Below, one piece after another: positions 27,778 through 35,887 of a stretch of DNA of 64,000 nt. The notes below the pieces were generated by a model, which saw only the letters and a list, made by a program, of their open reading frames with translations, did no database searches and had not been told where the DNA came from. A program made the translations under genes and the position numbers. The stretch covers positions 3,038,001 to 3,102,000 of the forward strand of contig NZ_CP065037.1 of the NCBI RefSeq assembly GCF_019924635.1, read 5' to 3'. Position 1 is the stretch's first letter, and each line of letters opens with the position of its first letter. Origin of the DNA: Leifsonia sp. ZF2019. Lineage in GTDB: Bacteria; Actinomycetota; Actinomycetes; Actinomycetales; Microbacteriaceae.

Positions 27778-28206
27778 ATGGACGACATCGACGTACGCAT
27801 CCTGGACGCTCTGCGCAGCGACGGCCGCGCCTCCATCACGGCGGTCGCCGAGAGCGCGCACGTGTCGCGGGCCAACGCCTACGCCCGCGTGGCGCGGCTG
27901 GTGGACGCGGGGGTCATCACCGGCTTCACGGCGAAGGTGGACCCGCGCAAGTCGGGCCGCGCGTCATCGGCCTACGTGACCATGCGGGTCGACCAGGCGG
28001 AGTGGCACGAGCTGCGCGACACCCTCCGCGGCATCCCGGAGGTGGAGCACTTCGCCCTCGTCGGCGGCGACTTCGACGTGATCCTGCTGGTGCGGGCGCG
28101 CGACAACGAGGACCTGCGGCGCGTGATCCTGGAGGAGCTCACCAGCATCCCCTCGGTGCGCGACACCAAGACGTCGCTGGTGTTCGAGGACCACGACCAA
28201 CGCTGA
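27778..28206 (+). CDS. Lrp/AsnC family transcriptional regulator (BkdR-like)
   Basis: A 142-residue regulator with an N-terminal winged helix (DVRILDALRSDGRASITAVA, recognition SRANAYARVARLV) and a C-terminal RAM/AsnC ligand domain (VEHFALVGGDFDVILLVRARD). The ATG at 27778 gives the usual MDDIDVRIL opening; an in-frame ATG at 27766 is possible. It is transcribed away from the E1a-E1b-E2 operon, the classical arrangement of bkdR, which senses branched-chain amino acids. The long palindrome at 28213-28277 begins seven bases after its stop and probably terminates it. Confidence 0.88.
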   Translation: MDDIDVRILDALRSDGRASITAVAESAHVSRANAYARVARLVDAGVITGFTAKVDPRKSGRASSAYVTMRVDQAEWHELRDTLRGIPEVEHFALVGGDFDVILLVRARDNEDLRRVILEELTSIPSVRDTKTSLVFEDHDQR

Positions 28207-28212
28207 GCAAGG

Positions 28213-28277
28213 CCGTCGAGGTTCACATCGTTGCGCTCATTCGGGCGTCGAAGGCGCAACGACGTGAACCTCGACGG
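28213..28277. repeat. long palindromic repeat, copy 1
   Basis: A 24-bp arm (28213-28236) and its inverted complement (28254-28277) differ by one base, with a 17-base loop. The arm contains GAGGTTCACATCGTTGCGC. The same sequence recurs at 32549-32611. It lies just after the Lrp stop and can act as a terminator; its near identity to copy 2 shows it is a dispersed element. Confidence 0.85.
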
Positions 28278-28328
28278 GGGTGGGGGCGCGCGGGTGGGGG
28301 GGGCGCGGGGGTGGGGGCGGCGCGGGGG
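28276..28328 (+). other. G-quadruplex-prone tract upstream of paaF
   Basis: Eight runs of three or more G within 53 bases, with linkers of one to six bases, on the paaF sense strand. It lies between the palindrome and the TetR-like operator. A G4 structure in DNA or RNA is predicted from pattern only. Confidence 0.55.
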
Positions 28329-28350
28329 TGGCGGCGCTGGTAGGGTTTAC

Positions 28351-28372
28351 TTGCTGAACGGTCGTTTGGTAA
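28351..28372. promoter_or_regulatory. TetR-type operator upstream of paaF
   Basis: The partial palindrome AACGGTCGTT lies within TTGCTGAACGGTCGTTTGGT. Its reverse complement matches the site at 33245-33268 at 14 of 19 positions (CNAAACGANCGNTCAG). It overlaps the likely paaF promoter 25-46 bases before the ATG, so the TetR protein at 32.6 kb may control both paa transcripts. Confidence 0.6.
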
Positions 28373-28396
28373 TTCGCGATTCGAAGGAGAGACGCG

Positions 28397-29131
28397 ATGG
28401 AGACGCTGCGTGTCGCCGAGCGCGCCGACCGCGTCGAGGTGACGCTCGACCGTCCCGAGCGGCGCAACGCGATCGACCAGCGGATGGTCGACGAGCTGCA
28501 CGACGTCTGCGAGCGGCTCGAACGCGACCCGCGCATCCTCGTGCTCACCGGCGCCGACGGGGTGTTCGCATCCGGCGCGGACATCGCCGAGCTGCGCGAC
28601 CGCACCGCCGTCGACGCCCGCCATGCCATCAACGCCACGATCTTCACCCGCATCGCCGAGCTCCCCCTGCCCGTCATCGCCGCCCTCGACGGCTATGCGT
28701 TGGGCGGCGGGGCCGAGCTGGCGTACGCGGCCGACTTCCGGCTCGGCACGCCGCGGCTGCGCATCGGCAACCCGGAGACGGGGCTGGGGATCATCGCCGC
28801 GGCGGGCGCGCTCTGGCGCCTGCCCCGGCTGGTGGGCGAACCGCTCGCGAAGGAGATCGTGCTCGCGGGCCGGGTGCTGACCGGCGAGGAGGCGTTCGCG
28901 GCCGGCCTGGTCTCCGCCCTCTTCGAGCCGGACGAGCTGCTCGCCGGGGCGCACGCGCTCGCCGACCGCATCGCGGCGAACGACCCCCTGGCGACCCGCT
29001 ACACCAAGGAGGTGCTGGCGATGCCGGCGGAGGAGCATCCGCGGGCCGAGCGGGAGGCGCAGGCGGTCCTGTTCGAGTCCCCGGAGAAGCACCGGCGCAT
29101 GACGGAGTTCCTCGAACGGGGGCGGCCGTGA
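28397..29131 (+). CDS. paaF: enoyl-CoA hydratase (PaaF-like)
   Basis: Crotonase-fold hydratase of 244 residues, proposed to hydrate 2,3-dehydroadipyl-CoA in the lower phenylacetate pathway. The CoA oxyanion-hole region is GVFASGADIAELRD and ALDGYALGGGAELAYAADF. One catalytic Glu is in NPETGLGIIA near residue 130. GAAGGAG precedes the ATG by seven bases. It overlaps paaH by four bases (GTGA) and is preceded by a TetR-type operator and a G-rich tract. A general beta-oxidation hydratase is the alternative; the paa context favours PaaF. Confidence 0.85.
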   Translation: METLRVAERADRVEVTLDRPERRNAIDQRMVDELHDVCERLERDPRILVLTGADGVFASGADIAELRDRTAVDARHAINATIFTRIAELPLPVIAALDGYALGGGAELAYAADFRLGTPRLRIGNPETGLGIIAAAGALWRLPRLVGEPLAKEIVLAGRVLTGEEAFAAGLVSALFEPDELLAGAHALADRIAANDPLATRYTKEVLAMPAEEHPRAEREAQAVLFESPEKHRRMTEFLERGRP

Positions 29132-30038
29132 CGGCGGACGAGTCGATGACCGCGGAGCCGGCACCCGAGCGCGTCGGCGTGGTCGGCGGCGGGCGGATGG
29201 GCGCGGGCATCGCGCACGCCTTCCTCATGGCGGGTGCGCGGGTCGCGGTCGTCGAACGCGACGAGGCCGCCGCGGAGGCCGCCCGGGCCCGCATCCGGCG
29301 CTCGGTCGCGGCGAGCCTGGAACGGGGCGAGCCCGCACCCGATCCGGACGCCCTGGTCATCGGGACCGTCTGGGAGAGCCTGGCCGGGTCGCAGCTCGTG
29401 GTCGAGGCCGTCCCGGAGCTGCCGGAGCTGAAGGCGGAGGCGCTACGGCGGGCGGAAGACCTGCTGACGGCCGACGCGGTGCTCGCGACCAACACTTCCT
29501 CCCTCTCCATCGATGCGCTCGCGACCGCGCTGCGCCGCCCGGGCGGCTTCGTGGGGATGCACTTCTTCAACCCGGTGCCGGCGTCGGCGCTGGTCGAGGT
29601 GGTGGCCGGGTCGGCGACGGCGCCGTCCGCCCTCGCCGCCGCGACGGGATGGGTGGCCGCGATCGGCAAGACCGCCGTCGTCGTGCGCGACTCACCCGGC
29701 TTCGCCTCCTCGCGCCTCGGCGTGCTGCTCGGGCTCGAGGCGATCCGGATGCTCGAGGAGGGGGTCGGCTCGCCCGAGGACATCGATCGCGCGCTGGAGC
29801 TCGGCTACCGGCATCCCGTGGGCCCGCTGCGCCTGACGGATCTGGTCGGGCTCGACGTGCGCCTCGACATCGCCGACTACCTCGCCCGCGAGCTCGGGCC
29901 GCGGTTCGAGCCGCCGGAGCTGCTGCGCCGGATGGTCGCGGACGGCCTGCTGGGTCGCAAGTCGGGGCGCGGGTTCTACGCCTGGCCCGACGCGACCGGA
30001 GACGGCTCCTCCGCTACGGACGGCCCGGGCGTCGATGA
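29128..30038 (+). CDS. paaH: 3-hydroxyacyl-CoA dehydrogenase (PaaH-like), stop codon lost
   Basis: NAD-dependent dehydrogenase oxidising 3-hydroxyadipyl-CoA. The Rossmann motif is VGVVGGGRMGAGIAHAF near residue 15; VATNTSSLSIDALA and GMHFFNPVPASALVEVV carry the catalytic region; the C-terminal domain ends GRKSGRGFYAWP, where homologues normally finish. As written the frame does not stop: it continues antisense through paaI and in frame into paaZ at 30478, ending at 32544. One extra base in the GGCCCGGGC run (30022-30030) would give TGA at 30036-30038, used here as the end. This is either a true frameshift or a sequence error. Confidence 0.8.
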
Positions 30039-30429
30039 TGAGATTCGTGATGCGGGCCGTGCAGAGCCGGTTCCCCTCGTCGTCGGTCACCACGATCTCG
30101 TGCGAGGCGATCGTGCGACCGAGCCGGATGGCGGTGGCGACCCCCGTCACGAGCCCGGAGCGGGCCGAGCGGTGGTGGGTCGCGTTGATGTCGACGCCGA
30201 CCGCGCTGCGCCCGGGACCGGCGTGGATGACCGCCGCCCAGGAGCCGAGCGCTTCCGCGAAGGCGACGGATGCCCCGCCGTGGAGCAGGCCGAACGACTG
30301 GCGGTTGCCCTCGACGGGCATCGTCGCGACCACCCGCTCCGCCGACTGCTCCAGGATGCGCACACCCATCTTCTCGTCGAGCTCGCCGAGCTCGATCGTC
30401 CATCCGCTGCCCGCGCCCTCGTCGACCAT
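30014..30429 (-). CDS. paaI: PaaI-type hydroxyphenylacetyl-CoA thioesterase, stop codon lost
   Basis: Hot-dog-fold thioesterase of about 139 residues that hydrolyses aberrant ring-CoA intermediates and recovers CoA. FGLLHGGASVAFAEALGSWA near residue 50 carries the HGG active-site helix, followed by VGVDINATHHRSARSG and the terminal LCTARITNLIIDAR. It is antisense to the paaH-paaZ gap; its ATG at 30429 is 48 bases from paaZ. As written the frame reads on to 29692. Restoring one base in 30022-30030 creates TAG at 30014-30016, the end used here. The same missing base also removes the paaH stop. Confidence 0.8.
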
Positions 30430-30477
30430 GCGGCCAGCATACGTCCCGTCGGGACACGCTCTCCGAGGAGGAAACCG

Positions 30478-32544
30478 ATGACCGAGTCCCCCGCCGTCCT
30501 GCCGAGCTACGTCCGGGACCGGTGGTGGACACCCTCCGATGACACCGGCGCGACCGCGGTGCTCGACGCCTCCACCGGCGAGCCGGTCGCCCGGGTGAGC
30601 GCGACCGGCCTCGACCTCGCCGCCGCCCTCGACCACGCCCGGACCGTCGGGCAGGCGTCTCTCGGCGCCCTGACGTTCCACCAGCGCGCGCTGCTGCTGA
30701 AGGCGTTCGCGCAGGCGCTCACCGCCCGCAAGCAGGAGCTGTACGACGCGTCGGCCTCCGCGGGCGCAACCCGGGCGGACGCGTGGATCGACGTGGACGG
30801 CGGCATCGGCGCGCTCTTCACCTACGGCTCGAAGGGGCGGCGCGAGCTGCCGAACGCGCAGGTCGTCGTCGACGGGCCGCCGGAGCCGCTCTCCACGGAC
30901 GGCTCGTTCTCCGGGCAGCACGTCTACACCCGGCTGCCGGGCGTCGCCGTGCAGATCAACGCCTTCAACTTCCCGGTCTGGGGGCTGCTCGAGAAGCTGG
31001 CGCCCTCGTTCCTCGCCGGGATGCCGACGCTGGTGAAGCCCGCGACGCCGACGGCCCAGGTCGCCGAGCGGATGGTGCGCATCCTGGTCGAGAGCGGCCT
31101 GCTGCCGGACGGGTCGCTGCAGGTGGTGTGCGGGGCGGTGCCGGGCCTCCTGGACCACCTGCGGCTGGGCGACCTGGTCGCGTTCACCGGCTCGGCCTCC
31201 ACGGCGGAGCACCTGCGCTCGCACGCCTCCGTGCAGACCGGCGGCGTGCGATTCACGAGCGAGACCGACTCGATCAACGCCTCCGTGCTCGGACCGGACG
31301 CCGGCGCCGGCTCGCCGGAGTTCGACGCCTACGTGAAGCAGCTGGTGGTGGAGCTGACGGCCAAAGCGGGCCAGAAGTGCACGGCCATTCGGCGCGCGAT
31401 CGTGCCGGCGGGGAGCGAAGAGGCCCTGATCGACGCGGTACGCGCCCGCATCGCCGAGCGCGTCGTCGTCGGCGACCCGCGGGCGGAGGGGGTGACCATG
31501 GGGCCGCTCGCCTCGCGCACCCAGCGCGACGAGGTGCTCCGGCAGGTTGGAAGGCTCGTGGAGGCCGGCGGGAAGGTCGTGGTCGGCGCGCTCGGCGATC
31601 CGGTCGTGCGGCGGGCCGACGGGTCGGAAGGGGTCGCGCCGGAGGGCGCGTTCGTCGCCCCACTGCTGCTGCGGTTCGCCGACGCGCGCACGCCCGCGGC
31701 GCACACGGTGGAGGCGTTCGGGCCGGTCGCGAGCATCCTGTCGTACACGTCGCCCGCCGAGGCGGCCGAGCTCGTCGCGCGAGGAGGCGGCTCACTGGTG
31801 ACCAGTGCGGCGACGCACGACACCGCGTTCGCGCGCGATCTCGTGCTCGCCTCCGCGGCGTACAACGGGCGCATCCTGCTGCTCGATCGCGACGACGCGC
31901 GCAGCTCGACCGGGCACGGCTCACCGGTCCCGCACCTCGTGCACGGCGGCCCCGGGCGGGCGGGAGGCGGGGAGGAGCTGGGCGGGATCCGCGCAGTCCT
32001 GCACCACATGCAGCGGACGGCGATCCAGGGCTCCCCGGACATGCTCACCGCGATCACGGGCGTGTGGCACGAGGGCGCCGCCGCGACGGCCGGGGGCGAG
32101 CATCCGTTCCGCAAGTCGCTCGCGACCCTGCGGATCGGCGACCAGGTCGCCTCCGCCTCCCGCCGCGTGACCCTGGACGACATCGAGGCGTTCGCGACGT
32201 TCACGGGCGACACGTTCTACGCCCACATGGACGAGGAGGCCGCCGCGGCGAACCCGTTCTTCCCGGGTCGCGTGGCGCACGGCTACCTTCTCGTGTCGTG
32301 GGCCGCCGGGCTGTTCGTGGACCCGGCGCCGGGTCCGGTGCTCGCGAACTACGGGCTGGAGGACCTGCGCTTCCTCACCCCGGTGTCGCCGGGCGACAGC
32401 ATCCGGGTCACGCTCACGGCCAAGCAGATCACGCCGCGGGAGACCGACGAGTACGGCGAGGTGCGGTGGGACGCGCGCATCCGCAACCAGCACGACGAGC
32501 TCGTTGCGACCTACGACGTCCTCACCCTGGTCGCGAAGGAGTAG
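30478..32544 (+). CDS. paaZ: PaaZ bifunctional oxepin-CoA hydrolase / semialdehyde dehydrogenase
   Basis: Two-domain enzyme, 688 residues, that opens oxepin-CoA and oxidises the resulting aldehyde with NADP. The N-terminal aldehyde dehydrogenase domain (to about 520) has QINAFNFPVWG, FTGSASTAEH and the catalytic Cys in KAGQKCTAIRR. The C-terminal MaoC-like hydratase domain has the D-H pair in FTGDTFYAHMDEEAA and FPGRVAHGYLLVSW. GAGGAGG lies seven bases before the ATG. It is in frame with the disrupted paaH, so the sequence as written could give a very long read-through product. Confidence 0.93.
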   Translation: MTESPAVLPSYVRDRWWTPSDDTGATAVLDASTGEPVARVSATGLDLAAALDHARTVGQASLGALTFHQRALLLKAFAQALTARKQELYDASASAGATRADAWIDVDGGIGALFTYGSKGRRELPNAQVVVDGPPEPLSTDGSFSGQHVYTRLPGVAVQINAFNFPVWGLLEKLAPSFLAGMPTLVKPATPTAQVAERMVRILVESGLLPDGSLQVVCGAVPGLLDHLRLGDLVAFTGSASTAEHLRSHASVQTGGVRFTSETDSINASVLGPDAGAGSPEFDAYVKQLVVELTAKAGQKCTAIRRAIVPAGSEEALIDAVRARIAERVVVGDPRAEGVTMGPLASRTQRDEVLRQVGRLVEAGGKVVVGALGDPVVRRADGSEGVAPEGAFVAPLLLRFADARTPAAHTVEAFGPVASILSYTSPAEAAELVARGGGSLVTSAATHDTAFARDLVLASAAYNGRILLLDRDDARSSTGHGSPVPHLVHGGPGRAGGGEELGGIRAVLHHMQRTAIQGSPDMLTAITGVWHEGAAATAGGEHPFRKSLATLRIGDQVASASRRVTLDDIEAFATFTGDTFYAHMDEEAAAANPFFPGRVAHGYLLVSWAAGLFVDPAPGPVLANYGLEDLRFLTPVSPGDSIRVTLTAKQITPRETDEYGEVRWDARIRNQHDELVATYDVLTLVAKE

Positions 32545-32548
32545 CCCC

Positions 32549-32611
32549 CGCCGAGGTTCACGTCGTTGCGCTCATTTCGGCGGAATGAGCGCAACGACGT
32601 GAACCTCGGCG
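32549..32611. repeat. long palindromic repeat, copy 2 (perfect)
   Basis: Arms 32549-32576 and 32584-32611 are exact 28-bp inverted complements with a seven-base loop. The inner part matches copy 1 at 28213-28277 over the arms. It starts five bases after the paaZ stop and ends five bases before the convergent TetR gene, so it can terminate both. Confidence 0.9.
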
Positions 32612-32615
32612 CGCG

Positions 32616-33206
32616 TCAGAGGGCGAAGGCGAGGATGGTGTCGGCGACGGAATCCGGGGTGAGGGGGCCGTCGGGGTCGTACCACTCGGTGAGCGAGTTG
32701 ATCGTGCCGAAGAGCAGCCGGGCGACGACGACCGGGTCGGCGTCGGTGCGCAGGGCGCCCTCCGCCTGCGCCTCGGCGACGAGGTCGGCCACCGCGCGGT
32801 CGAACGCGCGGCGACGTACGAGCGCGGCCCGCTCGACCTCGGTGTTCCCGCGCACGCGGAGCAGGAGGGTGACGTAGGGCTTCCGCTCGGCGAGCACGTG
32901 CACGGCGCCGCGCAGCACCGCGGCCAGGCGTGCCGCTGCCGGGCCGTCCGTCGCCTCCGGCGAGCGCAGCACGCCCTCGAGTCCGTCGAGCGCCACGTCG
33001 AGCGCGAGCGCCAGCAGCTCGTCCTTGGCGGAGACGTGATGGTAGATCGCCGACTTGGAGAGCCCGAGCCGGGTCGCGAGCATCCCGATGGAGGTCGCGT
33101 CGTAGCCGTGCTCGTTGAACGCGGCCACCGCCACCTCGAGGATGCCGCGCTGGTCGTAGCCGGGGCGGCCCCGGCGCAGGCCCTCGGCCGGCAGCGTCTC
33201 GGTCAT
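32616..33206 (-). CDS. paaR: TetR family regulator (PaaR-like)
   Basis: A 196-residue repressor. The N-terminal helix-turn-helix is ATSIGMLATRLGLSKSAIYHHVSAKDEL, and the C-terminal ligand domain is helical (LARLLFGTINSLTEWYDPDG near the end). It is divergent from paaA with an operator between them (33245-33268), and a matching operator lies before paaF. In related systems PaaR is released by phenylacetyl-CoA. That identity is inferred from context; the symbol should be treated as provisional. Confidence 0.82.
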   Translation of the reverse strand: MTETLPAEGLRRGRPGYDQRGILEVAVAAFNEHGYDATSIGMLATRLGLSKSAIYHHVSAKDELLALALDVALDGLEGVLRSPEATDGPAAARLAAVLRGAVHVLAERKPYVTLLLRVRGNTEVERAALVRRRAFDRAVADLVAEAQAEGALRTDADPVVVARLLFGTINSLTEWYDPDGPLTPDSVADTILAFAL

Positions 33207-33241
33207 GCGCCCCAGTGTGGCATGCTTCCCGCCCGGACGGA

Positions 33242-33268
33242 TATACTAAACGAACGATCAGTCAGTTA
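33242..33268 (+). promoter_or_regulatory. paaA promoter -10 and TetR-type operator
   Basis: TATACT (33242-33247) is a good -10 element, followed by ACTAAACGAACGATCAGTCA (from 33245), a direct overlap of start site and operator. The site resembles the one before paaF and lies between the divergent TetR gene and paaA. Confidence 0.65.
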
Positions 33269-33296
33269 TTGAGCGTCGACGGAGACGGAGGGACTG

Positions 33297-34277
33297 ATGA
33301 CGAGCATCGACACGGTCGAGCAGGACGACGCGCAGGCGCGGTTCGACGACCTCATCGCGGCCGACTCCCGCGTGGAGCCGCGCGACTGGATGCCCGACGC
33401 CTACCGGCGCACCCTGATCCGGCAGATGTCGCAGCACGCGCACTCCGAGATCATCGGGATGCAGCCGGAGGCCAACTGGATCACCCGCGCGCCGAGCCTG
33501 AAGCGCAAGGCGATCCTCATGGCGAAGGTGCAGGACGAGGCCGGCCACGGGCTCTACCTCTACTCCGCGGCGCAGACGCTGGGCATCACGCGCGACGAGA
33601 TGACGGAGCAGCTGATCGACGGCACGGCCAAGTACTCCTCCATCTTCAACTACCCCACCCTCAGCTGGGCCGACATCGGCGCGATCGGCTGGCTGGTCGA
33701 CGGCGCGGCCATCTGCAACCAGGTACCGCTGTGCCGCTGCTCCTATGCCCCCTACGGCCGCGCGATGGTCCGCATCTGCAAGGAGGAGTCGTTCCATCAA
33801 CGGCAGGGGTTCGAGATCCTGCTGACGCTGATGCGCGGGACCGCGGAGCAGCGCAGGATGGCGCAGGACGCGGTCGACCGCTGGTACTGGCCGTCGCTCA
33901 TGATGTTCGGGCCTCCCGACGCCGAGTCCCGCCACTCGGCGCGGTCGATGGCATGGAAGATCAAGCGCTTCTCGAACGACGAGCTGCGGCAGCGGTTCGT
34001 CGCGATGCTGGTGCCGCAGGCCGAGGCGTTGGGCGTGACGCTGCCCGACCCGGCCCTGCGCTGGGACGAGGAGGCCCAGGCCTACGCGCTGGGGACGATC
34101 GACTGGAGCGAGCTGCAGGAGGTCATCGCCGGGCGCGGGCCGTGCAACGCCCAGCGGTTGCAGCGCCGGCGGGAGGCCCACGACGACGGCGCGTGGGTGC
34201 GGGAGGCCGCGGCCGCGTACGCCGAGAAGCGCGCCGCCGGCGGGGGGCACGTCGCCGGCCGGGAGGCCGCCGCATGA
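33297..34277 (+). CDS. paaA: phenylacetyl-CoA epoxidase subunit PaaA
   Basis: Catalytic diiron subunit of the 1,2-phenylacetyl-CoA epoxidase, 326 residues. The ferritin-like four-helix bundle carries iron ligands in [19 protein letters not shown] near residue 75 and [14 protein letters not shown] near residue 165. [15 protein letters not shown] and [20 protein letters not shown] are family-specific. It is the first gene of the tightly overlapping paaABCDE-paaG operon; ATGA overlap leads into paaB. The C-terminal Ala/Gly-rich tail (about 30 residues) is longer than usual. Confidence 0.97.
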   Translation: MTSIDTVEQDDAQARFDDLIAADSRVEPRDWMPDAYRRTLIRQMSQHAHSEIIGMQPEANWITRAPSLKRKAILMAKVQDEAGHGLYLYSAAQTLGITRDEMTEQLIDGTAKYSSIFNYPTLSWADIGAIGWLVDGAAICNQVPLCRCSYAPYGRAMVRICKEESFHQRQGFEILLTLMRGTAEQRRMAQDAVDRWYWPSLMMFGPPDAESRHSARSMAWKIKRFSNDELRQRFVAMLVPQAEALGVTLPDPALRWDEEAQAYALGTIDWSELQEVIAGRGPCNAQRLQRRREAHDDGAWVREAAAAYAEKRAAGGGHVAGREAAA

Positions 34278-34561
34278 CCGCCGAGGTGTGGCCGCTGTGG
34301 GAGGTGTTCGTCCGCGCCTCCCGCGGCCTGAGCCACGTGCACGTCGGGTCGCTGCACGCGCCGGACGAGGAGCTGGCGGTGCGCAACGCCCGCGACCTCT
34401 ACACGCGCCGCGGCGAGGGGGTCTCGATCTGGGTGGTGCGCTCGGACGCGATCACCGCGAGCGACCCGGACGCCAAGGACGCCTTCTTCACCTCGCCGGA
34501 GGGCAAGAACTACCGGCACGCGACCTACTACACGGAGAGCGAGGGGGTGAAGCACCTGTGA
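34274..34561 (+). CDS. paaB: phenylacetyl-CoA epoxidase subunit PaaB
   Basis: A 95-residue small subunit required for assembly or electron transfer in the epoxidase. Family segments are [20 protein letters not shown] at the N-terminus, then [20 protein letters not shown] and [18 protein letters not shown]. The ATG at 34274 overlaps the paaA stop, and the gene's own stop overlaps the paaC GTG. Confidence 0.96.
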   Translation: MTAEVWPLWEVFVRASRGLSHVHVGSLHAPDEELAVRNARDLYTRRGEGVSIWVVRSDAITASDPDAKDAFFTSPEGKNYRHATYYTESEGVKHL

Positions 34562-35391
34562 GCACCGGGCCCTCGTCCGAGGAAGGGCACGGCCACGTCG
34601 AGCTCAGCACGGTCACGCTGTCGGCCGAGTTCGTCGACCACGCTTCCCCGGCCTCCCCCGATGTCGCCGAGTACGCGCTGTGGCTCGGCGACGACGCCCT
34701 CGTGCTCGCGCAGCGGCTCGGGATGTGGATCTCACGCGCGCCCGAGCTGGAGGAGGACGTCGCCCTCGCCAACATCGCCCTCGATCTGCTCGGCCACGCC
34801 CGGTCGCTGCTGCGCTACGCGGGCACCGCTTCCGGCCGCACCGAGGACGATCTCGCCTACTGGCGAGACGAGCACGCGTTCCGCTCCGCACACCTGTTCG
34901 AGCAGCCGAACGGCGACTTCGCGCACACGATCGTGCGGCAGTTCGCGGCCTCCCACTACTTCGCGGAACTGTACGAGCGGTTGCGCGCCTCCGGCGACCC
35001 GGTGCTCGCCGGCGTCGCCGCGAAGGCGGTCAAGGAGGTCGACTACCACCGCGACCACGCCGACCAGTGGATGCGGCGGCTCGCCCTCGGCACCGACGAG
35101 TCCCGTCGCCGGACGCTGAGCGCGCTGGCGGATGTGTGGCCGGCGGTCGACGAGCTCTTCCGCGACGACCCGCTGATCGACCGCCTGGAGGGGATCGCGG
35201 TGCGCCCCTCCACCCTGCGCGCCGCGTTCGAGACGAGCCTGCGTCCCGTTCTCGACGAGACCGGCCTGGAGCCGCCCGCGACCTTCGCGTCGTCCGGCGG
35301 CGGCCGCCGCGGACGCCACTCCGAGCACCTCGGTCCGCTGCTGGCGGAGCTGCAAGTGCTCGCCCGGCAGTACCCGGGGGCGACATGGTGA
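34558..35391 (+). CDS. paaC: phenylacetyl-CoA epoxidase subunit PaaC
   Basis: Structural ferritin-like subunit that pairs with PaaA, 277 residues. AEYALWLGDDALVLAQRLGM near residue 40, LANIALDLLGHARSLLRYAG and KAVKEVDYHRDHADQWMRRL are characteristic. GTG 34558 overlaps the paaB stop (GTGA). Residues 1-20 (Glu/Ser/His-rich) form an extension before the family core. The end overlaps the paaD start. Confidence 0.95.
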   Translation: MSTGPSSEEGHGHVELSTVTLSAEFVDHASPASPDVAEYALWLGDDALVLAQRLGMWISRAPELEEDVALANIALDLLGHARSLLRYAGTASGRTEDDLAYWRDEHAFRSAHLFEQPNGDFAHTIVRQFAASHYFAELYERLRASGDPVLAGVAAKAVKEVDYHRDHADQWMRRLALGTDESRRRTLSALADVWPAVDELFRDDPLIDRLEGIAVRPSTLRAAFETSLRPVLDETGLEPPATFASSGGGRRGRHSEHLGPLLAELQVLARQYPGATW

Positions 35392-35879
35392 GCCACTTCG
35401 CCGAGGCGGACCGGGCATGGGAGGCCGCGGCCGCGGTGCTCGACCCGGAGGTGCCGGTGCTGACCATAGACGACCTGGGCATCCTGCGCGCCGTCAGCGT
35501 GACCGACGACGGCGTCGAGGTGGTCATGACGCCGACCTACTCCGGCTGCCCGGCGATGGAGACGATCCGCGAGGACGTCGTGCGGGCGCTCGCCCGGGCG
35601 GGCTTCGACGCGGTCCGCGTGCGCCTCGAGCTCGCCCCCGCCTGGAGGACCGACTGGATCAGCGCCGCGGGCAAGGCCGCGCTGGAGGAGTACGGCATCG
35701 CTCCCCCCACCGGTGCCGCCGCGCCCGGCGGCCCGGTGCGCCTCTCGCTCGGCGTGAAGTGCCCGCAGTGCGGGTCGCTGAGCACCCGGCAGCTGTCTCG
35801 GTTCGGCTCCACCTCGTGCAAGGCCCTCTATGTGTGCGAGGGATGCGGGGAGCCGTTCGACCACTTCAAGGCGCTGTGA
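35385..35879 (+). CDS. paaD: PaaD, epoxidase maturation protein
   Basis: A 164-residue protein of the MIP18/PaaD family, needed for full epoxidase activity, probably in iron-sulfur or diiron assembly. VLDPEVPVLTIDDLGILRAV near residue 18 and MTPTYSGCPAMETIREDVV form the MIP18-like domain; a C-terminal zinc-ribbon-like part holds CPQCGS and CEGCGEPFDHFKAL. The start is ATG 35385 or the adjacent GTG 35388, both overlapping the paaC stop. Confidence 0.94.
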   Translation: MVSHFAEADRAWEAAAAVLDPEVPVLTIDDLGILRAVSVTDDGVEVVMTPTYSGCPAMETIREDVVRALARAGFDAVRVRLELAPAWRTDWISAAGKAALEEYGIAPPTGAAAPGGPVRLSLGVKCPQCGSLSTRQLSRFGSTSCKALYVCEGCGEPFDHFKAL

Positions 35880-35887
35880 GGGCGACG

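Noticed and set aside
28231-32544. A single 1,437-codon open frame as one giant gene
   Set aside because: It begins in non-coding repeat and G-rich DNA, overlaps paaF in another frame, and only its parts from 29128 and 30478 match protein families. The continuity is explained by one missing base and high GC.
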